Assembly (NCBI GenBank): GCA_038230695.1
Contig: JBBRMT010000076.1
Location: 1-19,012, forward strand
Direction: 5' to 3'
DNA length: 19,012 nucleotides
Source of the DNA: QHBQ01 sp038230695
GTDB lineage: Bacteria; Chloroflexota; Chloroflexia; QHBQ01
Made by a program: the position numbers and the translations under genes. Positions 13,006 to 19,012 of this stretch are shown here, one piece after another. Numbering within the stretch: position 1 is the stretch's first letter; each line of letters starts with the position of its first letter. The notes beneath the pieces were generated by a model. The model was not told the origin of the DNA and ran no database searches. It worked only from the letters and a program-made list of their open reading frames with translations.

Positions 13006-16000
13006 TCATTGTTTTACCGTGACGGTAACGCTGACCGGATCGCCGACTGGTGCGCCCTGCGCGTCGTAGGCGATGGCGGTGATGGTGTGGTCGCCGAGGG
13101 TGGTGAGCCAGGGTACAATCCAGGGCGGGCCGCTCTGCCCGATGGTGTTGCCATCCACCGCGAACACTACGCGGGTAACTAGGGGAGAGTTGACAATCGC
13201 TTGCAAGTCAAGCTGGCTGCTGTAGATATATGCGCCAGCGGTGGGGTAGAAGATGCGTAGAGCAGCGGTAGTGGTCACGGTGGGGCTGCCCGATGGGGTG
13301 GGCGAGGTTTGCGGTGGGGTTGCGTCAATGTTGACTGCCGCGCTGGTGGTCGCGCTGCCACCCGCGCTGCGGGCAATCACGGTCAACTTGTGCGGACCAG
13401 AAAGCACGCTCCAGGTAAACTGGTAAGGTACGGTGGTAACGTAGCCAACCGGCACATTGTCTACATCGAACTCCACCTGGGCGATCGACTCGCCGCCCAC
13501 AGTGGCCTGGATCAGCACCACATCACCAGGCTTGAAGTGGCTGCCATCAGTGGGCGAAGCGATGCTTACCACCGGCGCGTTGCGCTCGACGCGCACGCTG
13601 CTGTAGGCGGCTCTGGTCTGCGTGCCATCCGCCGAGGTAATCGTCACTCGCAGTTGGTACACCCCCTCCGGCAAGAGGTCGGTATTCCAGTTATCGAGGA
13701 AGCCGCCCCCGACCGGAGTGCGATAGACCGTGCCGCTGAGAGGGGTCCAGTTGTTGCCATCGCTGCTGTAATCCAGCGTGTAGCTGCTGAAGCTGTCCGA
13801 ATTGGCTGCGCCATCCACCTGGATCATGCCGCGCACTGTGCTGCCCACTGGCGGGGCAGTAATCGCCAGTTGCAGGTTGGGGAATGTGCTGTCGGCGGTG
13901 GGGTTGGGAGGTAGATTGGGCGAAGGGCTGACGATGATGGGGATCGGCACGGCGGCAGGCCTGGGTGGGCCGGGCTGGTCGCACACCTTGGTAGGCGCTT
14001 GCACAACGTTGTTCTTCGCCGCCCAGTTGCTGTACTCGTCGGGCAGGGTGGGGAAGGGTAGATCCATGGTCAGGGTCAGCGGACAGTAGGGGTTGGCAAT
14101 GCAGGCGGGATGGTTGGGCAGGTTGCAGACATGGACAAAGTGATAAATGTTGTCGGTAACTTGCGGCTCGTTGCCCTTGATGAAGATTTCGTTACGCACA
14201 TCCTTGGCCGCGGTGCAGGCTGGCCCTGGCTTCATCCCGTCTATGCCGCACACCGGGTCGGTTACGATGTCGTCGGGGCGGGTGAAGGTTAGCGGCAGCG
14301 GCTGGTCGGGCGCAGTGCGTAGCACATCTTCCAGCGGCGGGTTGGCGAACACGCCCTCCATAAAATCGTGCCAGATTGGGCCAGCGCCACGTGCGCCTGC
14401 CACCTGCTTAAGCGGCGCGTTATCGTTGTTGCCCAGCCACACGCCGACGGTCAGGTAAGGGGTGTAGCCCATCGTCCAATTGTCGCGGTAATCGTTGGTG
14501 GTGCCAGTCTTGGCGGCGGCGGGGCGGCTCAACTTCAGGGCGCTGTTATCGCCAAACATATAGCTGCGGGCCTGGTTGTCGGATAGTATATCGCTGATCA
14601 GGTAGCTGACTTCGGGGCTGAGTACCTGCCGCTTGGCGACGGTGTTGGGGTCGTACTTTTCCAGCACGTTGCCATTGGCATCCTGCACCTCAATAATAGA
14701 AACAGGCGCTACGAACTGGCCCTGGTTGGCAAAGGTGGCATACGCGCCGGTCATCTCCAGCAGCGTGACCTCGCCACCGCCCAGCACCAGCGACAGGCCA
14801 TACTGGTTAGGGTCGTCGCTGAGGGTGTTGATACCCATATCGTGGGCAAGGGTGAGCGTATCCTGCACGCCTGCATATTGCAGGGTCTTGACCGCTGGGA
14901 TGTTCAGCGAACCGGCTAGCGCCTTGCGTATCAGCACCGGGCCATGCTCCAGATTGTCGTAGTTGCTGGGGATGTAGAAGCTCGGCCCGCCCTCAGGGAA
15001 GGCGGTGGTAATATCGGCTAGCAGGGTGGCAGGAGTCCAGCCCTTACGGAAGGCCAGCGCATATACAATAGGCTTGAACGATGAACCGGGTTGGCGCGGC
15101 GCAACCGTGACGTTGACCTGACCGAAGTCGGGGTTTTTGTAATCCACGCTGCCCACCATCGCCAGGATCTCGCCCGTCCCCGGCTTGAGCGCAACCAGCG
15201 CGGCATTGTGGGCGTTCTGGTCGGCCAGGTTCTTAACCTGGTCGGTAACGATGCGCTGACCGAGTTGCTGATAGTTGAGGTCGAGCGTAGTCGTCACCTT
15301 CAGCCCGCCGCGACTGACCCGCTCCTCGCCATATTTTGCCACCAGTTGCGCCCGCACGTAGTTGACAAAGTGGGGGGCGAGGTTGTTGGTATCGTCGCTC
15401 TGCACGTTGGGGTGAACATCCTCCAGCAGCGCGGCATCGGCTTGTTGCTGGGTGGCATACCCCCTCTTCACCATCTGGTCAAGCACAATCGCCTGCCGCT
15501 TCTTTGCTACGTCGAAGTGCAGGGTTGGGTCGTAATCGGTGGGCGCTTGGGGCAGGCCCGCCAGCAACGCGGCCTGGGCTAGATTTAGCTGGTTGACCGG
15601 GCGGTTGAAGTAGGTTTCGCTGGCCGCCTCGATGCCGTAGCTGAGGTTGCCGTAGTAAATCTGGTTGAGGTAGATTTCGAGGATGTCGTTCTTGCTGTAT
15701 TGCTGGGTCAGGCGCAGGGCCAGAGTAGCCTCGCGGATCTTGCGCGACAGGGTTTGTTGATCCCCTTCGGGCAGCAGCACGCGACGGACAAGCTGCTGAG
15801 TGATGGTGCTGCCACCGCTGCTGCCCTTGCCGGTAGCGTTGATATAGGCGGCGCGGACGATCGCCAGCGCATCTACCCCCTGATTGGAGTAGAAGGTGGG
15901 GTCTTCGACCGCCAGGGTGGCGGAGATGACGTAGGGCGATATTTCATTCAGGCGCTTGTAGGTGCGCTTGCCCTGATCCCAGATCTTGTAGAGCAAGGTG

Positions 16001-16593
16001 CCGTTGCGGTCATAAATCTCAGTGGTCTGGAAGGTGTCGGCGCGGGCAGCGAGGTTTTCAATCGAGGGTAGGTCGCGGGTGTAATAAAAATATAGACCCG
16101 CCGCCAGGCCAATGCCGCTACCGATCAGCAGCAGCAGCAGCAGCATAATCGTGCCGAAGAAGCCGCCGAACAGCCAGGCGGCCCGCCGTCGGGTGCGATT
16201 GCTGCTAGCCTGACGCGCCCGCCCCGTGTGGCGGGTACGTAGCGCCCGCTTCTGCACCAGAAACAGGGGTAGTGCGTGATGGTTTGCCTGCCTCACCACC
16301 CCGGCAACTACCCGCTGCCGCCCTGCCAGCGGCGGGTCGGCTTCGCTTGGCGGGCCTTGACGCACTGCTGGCGGAGGCGGTGTCGCCTGCGCCATGCCGT
16401 TGATGTACTGGATGGGCGGCTCATCCCAGTCGGGGTCGTGGCCGTGGCCGTTGCCATTGGCGTTGGCAATACGCAGGCGCACGCCGTTGCTTCGCGCCTG
16501 CATCTGCTCTTGCAAGCGGCGACGACGCGCCATCCCCTTCAGGCGCTCGATCTTAATCAGGTCTTCGCCGCTAAGTTGCGCTTCCTCTATCAT
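13006..16593 (-). CDS. Class A penicillin-binding protein (GT51 plus transpeptidase) with three Ig-like domains
   Basis: A 1195-residue bifunctional peptidoglycan synthase. A basic cytoplasmic tail (1-137) precedes one membrane segment (about 138-168). The glycosyltransferase domain has EDPTFYSNQGVD with catalytic Glu230, GGSTITQQL, RKIREA and KNDILEIYLNQIYYG. The transpeptidase domain has SSFK (Ser504, Lys507), SLN (562-564) and KTG (695-697), so both active sites are complete. It polymerises lipid II and cross-links the strands outside the membrane. After a Cys-containing, Pro-rich linker come three Ig-like beta domains of 80-95 residues reaching the C-terminus, probably for wall or surface contact. 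The frame is open to ATG 16701, but that start overlaps the -10 of the best promoter, and the extra residues are a translated heptamer array. ATG 16593 (MIEEAQLSGEDL) is preferred, although no Shine-Dalgarno precedes it. Confidence 0.92.
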   Translation of the reverse strand: MIEEAQLSGEDLIKIERLKGMARRRRLQEQMQARSNGVRLRIANANGNGHGHDPDWDEPPIQYINGMAQATPPPPAVRQGPPSEADPPLAGRQRVVAGVVRQANHHALPLFLVQKRALRTRHTGRARQASSNRTRRRAAWLFGGFFGTIMLLLLLLIGSGIGLAAGLYFYYTRDLPSIENLAARADTFQTTEIYDRNGTLLYKIWDQGKRTYKRLNEISPYVISATLAVEDPTFYSNQGVDALAIVRAAYINATGKGSSGGSTITQQLVRRVLLPEGDQQTLSRKIREATLALRLTQQYSKNDILEIYLNQIYYGNLSYGIEAASETYFNRPVNQLNLAQAALLAGLPQAPTDYDPTLHFDVAKKRQAIVLDQMVKRGYATQQQADAALLEDVHPNVQSDDTNNLAPHFVNYVRAQLVAKYGEERVSRGGLKVTTTLDLNYQQLGQRIVTDQVKNLADQNAHNAALVALKPGTGEILAMVGSVDYKNPDFGQVNVTVAPRQPGSSFKPIVYALAFRKGWTPATLLADITTAFPEGGPSFYIPSNYDNLEHGPVLIRKALAGSLNIPAVKTLQYAGVQDTLTLAHDMGINTLSDDPNQYGLSLVLGGGEVTLLEMTGAYATFANQGQFVAPVSIIEVQDANGNVLEKYDPNTVAKRQVLSPEVSYLISDILSDNQARSYMFGDNSALKLSRPAAAKTGTTNDYRDNWTMGYTPYLTVGVWLGNNDNAPLKQVAGARGAGPIWHDFMEGVFANPPLEDVLRTAPDQPLPLTFTRPDDIVTDPVCGIDGMKPGPACTAAKDVRNEIFIKGNEPQVTDNIYHFVHVCNLPNHPACIANPYCPLTLTMDLPFPTLPDEYSNWAAKNNVVQAPTKVCDQPGPPRPAAVPIPIIVSPSPNLPPNPTADSTFPNLQLAITAPPVGSTVRGMIQVDGAANSDSFSSYTLDYSSDGNNWTPLSGTVYRTPVGGGFLDNWNTDLLPEGVYQLRVTITSADGTQTRAAYSSVRVERNAPVVSIASPTDGSHFKPGDVVLIQATVGGESIAQVEFDVDNVPVGYVTTVPYQFTWSVLSGPHKLTVIARSAGGSATTSAAVNIDATPPQTSPTPSGSPTVTTTAALRIFYPTAGAYIYSSQLDLQAIVNSPLVTRVVFAVDGNTIGQSGPPWIVPWLTTLGDHTITAIAYDAQGAPVGDPVSVTVTVKQ

Positions 16594-16602
16594 GGGAGTG
16601 TC

Positions 16603-16637
16603 GAAGGTAGAAGGTAGAAGGCGGAAGGTAGAAGGTA
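16603..16637 (-). repeat. Heptanucleotide tandem array in the leader of the penicillin-binding gene
   Basis: Five consecutive 7-base units on the plus strand: GAAGGTA, GAAGGTA, GAAGGCG, GAAGGTA, GAAGGTA. The array ends ten bases before ATG 16593 and lies downstream of the promoter at 16697-16725, so it is inside the predicted leader. On the transcript it is pyrimidine-rich (TACCTTC) and lies where a ribosome binding site would be expected. Confidence 0.9.
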
Positions 16638-16696
16638 GATTATGGGCAATCCTGTAGCGTTGGCATAGCGATTGGCATCCCACAACCGTTGCTGCT

Positions 16697-16725
16697 ATCA
16701 TACATCAGCATGGGGGGATTTGCAA
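16697..16725 (-). promoter_or_regulatory. Promoter of the penicillin-binding gene
   Basis: On the minus strand TTGCAA (16720-16725), exactly 17 bases, then TATGAT (16697-16702). Predicted transcription starts near 16690 and gives a leader of about 97 bases. The -10 overlaps the more distal ATG at 16699-16701, which argues that the translation start is the downstream ATG 16593. Confidence 0.55.
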
Positions 16726-16765
16726 GCAGATTATGTCAAGCGACGATCAGACTGGAGATGGCGGC

Positions 16766-16806
16766 TGGTGGAGCGCCGCTGGGGGTCTGGGGGTTCATCC
16801 CTCAGC
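16766..16806 (+). repeat. Dispersed repeat A, partial copy 3
   Basis: TGGTGG, CCGCTGGGGGTCTGG, GGGGTTCATCCCTCAG corresponds to the hairpin half of the repeats at 5984-6064 and 7323-7412. The GCCGCCTGAAG half is missing. It shows that repeat A is a dispersed family, not unique to the vWA-Ubl locus. Confidence 0.55.
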
Positions 16807-16848
16807 TGCTGAAGTACAACCATGCCCATCGTAGCCTGCGCCGCTGGC
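16803..16848 (+). repeat. Direct repeat C, copy 1
   Basis: CAGCTGCTGAAGT, then ATGCCCATCGTA, then GCGCCGCTGGC. It matches 17200-17246 along its whole 46-base length with a handful of substitutions and one indel. The two copies bracket most of the gap between the penicillin-binding gene and the right SLH gene. Confidence 0.75.
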
Positions 16849-16921
16849 ACCGTAGGCGGATGGGCTTATCGTTAGCCACAAATAGAAACGTCCCATAGTA
16901 CGCGGTGGTAAGACAGCGCTG

Positions 16922-17146
16922 CGCGTGCCGAGTTACCGGGGGTTGAGGCGTAGCCCTTGCTTGCCACGCTACCAATGCCGGGATGCAGCACGCGGGTCGC
17001 CCCACATCAAGGATAGGGAAACCGTCCCTTGCCGCCCCTTTGCGCCGCGACCATTGCTTACATTGGCACACTAGCGCTTGCGAACAGCATTATTTGCGCC
17101 CCACCGATATGAGTTGCGCTCCCAACCCTCAGTAACTCGGCACGCG
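16922..17146. repeat. Imperfect 24-base inverted repeat pair enclosing 177 bases
   Basis: 16922-16945 (starts CGCGTGCCGAGTTAC) and 17123-17146 (ends AACTCGGCACGCG) are reverse complements at 22 of 24 positions. The enclosed 177 bases hold no credible gene; an 89-codon minus-strand frame across it has no recognisable features. The whole 16638-17282 gap is built of repeats, with a promoter at its left end. Confidence 0.7.
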
Positions 17147-17194
17147 GTGGCGTATCCCCTACCCCTACTTGCCCTTCACCACTTGTGGGCAAGG
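17126..17194 (+). repeat. Dispersed repeat B, copy 2
   Basis: Same-orientation match of 1137-1203: CCCTCAGTAACTC start, GGCGTATCCCC middle, CTTGTGG end. Its first 21 bases also form the right arm of the inverted pair at 16922/17146. Confidence 0.65.
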
Positions 17195-17199
17195 TTTAG

Positions 17200-17246
17200 C
17201 AGCTGTTGATGTGCGACGATGCCCATCGTAAACCAGCGCCGCTGGC
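17200..17246 (+). repeat. Direct repeat C, copy 2
   Basis: CAGCTGTTGATGT, ATGCCCATCGTA, GCGCCGCTGGC; partner of 16803-16848. It ends 36 bases before the stop codon of the right SLH gene. No clear terminator hairpin for that gene is seen nearby, so this repeat block may serve as its 3' end. Confidence 0.75.
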
Positions 17247-17282
17247 GGAAGGGTGCAGACAGCCCGCACATATTTGTGTTAC

Positions 17283-19012
17283 TCAAAGAAGTTGCTGCGG
17301 TTTGCCTATGCCAATAGGCAGGATCGGGCGGTTGCCCGCAAGATCCTGGAACTGGCGCAGCGAAATGTAAAGCATCACCGCAACCTGGGCGCGGGTGGCA
17401 TCAGCGTTGGGTTCAAACAGGCCGCCGCCCACCCCATGTATAACGGCGCGGTTGTAGCAAGTCTCCACCTCATTATAGCCAAAGGAGCCAGGTGGCATAT
17501 CGGTGAAGTGGGGTCCACCGCTGGTATCAATCGCCCAGCCGTAGGCCCGCACCAGGATGATAGCAATCTGCACGCGGGTGATCGGGTTATGGGGCAGGAA
17601 GCAAGGGTAGCCCTGGCCGTGACTCTGGCAATCTGCCTGGCTAGCTCCGCTAATTGCGCCGTTGGCATAGGCGGTTTCGATGAAGGTGTATAGAGGGTTG
17701 CTGGGCGGCACATCGCTGAAGGTGGGGTTGGGCGGATCAATGATCAGCCAACCGCGAGTCAGGGTGATCAGCTTGGCGAACTGTTCGCGGGTGGTTAGCG
17801 CGTTGGGCAGAAATAGCCCGTTGCCCACCCCGCTGGCGATGCCCAGACAGGCTAGGTCGTTGACCGCCGCGTAGGCGAAGTTGGAGGGTGGCACGTCGCT
17901 GAAGCTGATGCCACATTCGCTGGGTGTTGCGCCCATCGCGGCGCCAACTACGCCCAGGTTGCCCCAGTAGTCCACTGCCACCACCGTGACGTAGAAGGGC
18001 TGGCCGTTGGGCAACACGTTATAACCGTTGGGGTCGCTGCCCGGCAGGGCGAGGTTGAGCGAACAGCGTAGCAGGGTGGATTGGGCTACCGCATCGAGCG
18101 TAAGCACGGGGGTGAGCGAACTAATCGGGGTGCCAGGGCGGTCGCTAACATAGACAAGGTAGGCAACCGTGCTGGGGGCGGGATGGTAGCTTCGCCAGTC
18201 AATGAACAATGCGCCATCGGCCTGCGCGTCGCTGACAATTGGGATAATCGCGGGTTGGGGCATGGTGTCGCGGGCAGTCTGGCGCAGGGTAAGGTTGTCG
18301 AGCGCAATCTGCACCCCGGCATGGGGGCGGCGAACGGCGAAGAAGAAGTTAGCTATCTGAGTCGGGTTCATCCCATTCGCCACCGCTGCGTCAACCGAGA
18401 TCGCGGCCTGGTTCGTGCCGCTGCGGATTGGCAATTGCGTGCTGCCGCCCCGCCCCGCATCGTCGCTGAAGCCCAGTCCCGCCAACGGCGCGGGAATGTC
18501 GCCATCAGGGTTGGTAAGGTCAATACTGAGGTAGTCATAACCCGTCCAGTTGCGCGGAGTGAACTGGGTGCCTGCGGGGTAGCGGTTTAGTTGCGCCCAG
18601 CTATAGTGGCCATCCAGGCCATTAGTCTGCCCGCTGTAGGCAACCAATCCCGATTGCACCCCCTGGGTTACGCCAATGGCGCTGCCCACCATCTTCATAT
18701 CGCCCGCCACTTCCTGCGCCCAGCGAAAGTCCGGCCCTTGCCCCTCGATGGTGACATCGGGCGGGGTCTCGAAGCCATTAATCAGCAGCGCGTTGGTCTG
18801 GCGCAGGATGAAAAAAGGCTGCGGCGTGGTATAAGGGCCAAGCTTGTTGCCGCCGGTGTCGCGCACCCGCCAGTACCAGCGGCCTACGCCCAGCGAGCCT
18901 GCGCTGACGGTATAGGTAGGGTGCGTCAGATTGTTGACCGTAATCGGATTGGCGAAGTCGGGAGTGCGGGCCGCCTGCCAATCGTAGCTAGTAGCGCCAA
19001 TAACTGGCCGCC
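17283..19012 (-). CDS. Multidomain surface protein with three C-terminal SLH domains, N-terminus cut by window end
   Basis: The frame stays open to the right edge, so about 575 C-terminal residues are visible and the start is missing. From the N-terminal side: a fibronectin III-like strand set (GRWYWRVRDTGGNKLGPY); a jelly-roll-like domain beginning LLINGFETPPDVTIEG and ending IALDNLTLRQT, resembling a carbohydrate-binding module; a second fibronectin III-like stretch (AYLVYVSDRPG to VAVDYWGNLG); then three SLH repeats starting FSDVPPSNFAY, FSDVPPSNPLY and FTDMPPGSFGY. SLH2 carries an insertion with a Cys pair (ADCQSHGQGYPC). A short Pro/Ile tail follows SLH3. The layout suits an S-layer-anchored protein that binds glycans or cell-wall polymers; any catalytic domain would lie beyond the window. 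The internal GTG at 18866 is not a credible start because it falls inside the fibronectin-like domain. The stop is TGA, and the gene faces the repeat-rich gap. Confidence 0.9.
   Translation of the reverse strand, partial: RPVIGATSYDWQAARTPDFANPITVNNLTHPTYTVSAGSLGVGRWYWRVRDTGGNKLGPYTTPQPFFILRQTNALLINGFETPPDVTIEGQGPDFRWAQEVAGDMKMVGSAIGVTQGVQSGLVAYSGQTNGLDGHYSWAQLNRYPAGTQFTPRNWTGYDYLSIDLTNPDGDIPAPLAGLGFSDDAGRGGSTQLPIRSGTNQAAISVDAAVANGMNPTQIANFFFAVRRPHAGVQIALDNLTLRQTARDTMPQPAIIPIVSDAQADGALFIDWRSYHPAPSTVAYLVYVSDRPGTPISSLTPVLTLDAVAQSTLLRCSLNLALPGSDPNGYNVLPNGQPFYVTVVAVDYWGNLGVVGAAMGATPSECGISFSDVPPSNFAYAAVNDLACLGIASGVGNGLFLPNALTTREQFAKLITLTRGWLIIDPPNPTFSDVPPSNPLYTFIETAYANGAISGASQADCQSHGQGYPCFLPHNPITRVQIAIILVRAYGWAIDTSGGPHFTDMPPGSFGYNEVETCYNRAVIHGVGGGLFEPNADATRAQVAVMLYISLRQFQDLAGNRPILPIGIGKPQQLL

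Noticed and set aside
16603..16637. Possible CRISPR-like array
   Set aside because: The units are 7 bases with no spacers. This is a simple tandem array, as is 5655-5682.
16594..16701. More distal ATG for the penicillin-binding protein
   Set aside because: The ATG overlaps the predicted -10 box, and the extra residues are a translated heptamer array.
16802..17071. 89-codon minus-strand frame rich in Arg, Cys and Trp
   Set aside because: It lies inside the nested repeat island, with codon use and composition unlike the neighbouring genes. Probably chance.

Overview
The window looks like a piece of a filamentous, S-layer-bearing member of the Chloroflexota (class Chloroflexia). I infer this from high GC outside a few AT-rich stretches, two SLH-domain surface proteins, a DUF3160 lipoprotein with a Thr/Pro/Met-rich linker, a class A penicillin-binding protein ending in Ig-like domains, a STAND/TPR regulator, and intergenic regions full of short palindromic repeats. 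No rRNA, tRNA, transposase or CRISPR array was seen.

Layout. The left edge (2-598, +) is the C-terminus of an SLH protein. A 750-base convergent gap follows, made almost entirely of hairpins and dispersed repeats. Two minus-strand genes then form a likely operon transcribed capA-like metallophosphatase (3891-5687), then DUF3160 lipoprotein (1352-3832). Next comes a small minus-strand pair: a ubiquitin-like beta-grasp protein (6820-7128) followed by a von Willebrand A protein (6077-6739). This pair is enclosed by two copies, in inverted orientation, of a repeat about 80-90 bases long. Divergent from it is a STAND NTPase with an N-terminal helix-turn-helix and ten 40-residue TPRs (7479-10469, +). 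An 80-base inverted repeat separates it from a membrane-anchored PQQ-type beta-propeller protein (10604-12844, -) and a bifunctional penicillin-binding protein (13006-16593, -). A second repeat-rich gap (about 16600-17280) leads to a second SLH protein (17283 to the right edge, -), cut by the window end.

Most of the window is envelope biology: S-layer anchoring, peptidoglycan synthesis, a lipoprotein, an exported metallophosphatase and a membrane beta-propeller. The middle (5984-10469) is a possible signalling module. Its most unusual member is the vWA protein: the MIDAS DxSxS strand, normally at the N-terminus of the fold, is at the extreme C-terminus, while the rest of the fold precedes it in normal order. 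This looks like a circular permutation, and a well-placed Shine-Dalgarno sequence supports the start codon.

Two different heptanucleotide tandem arrays lie at the 5' ends of two envelope genes: inside the capA-like signal-peptide codons and in the untranslated leader of the penicillin-binding protein. Both are candidates for copy-number (phase) variation.
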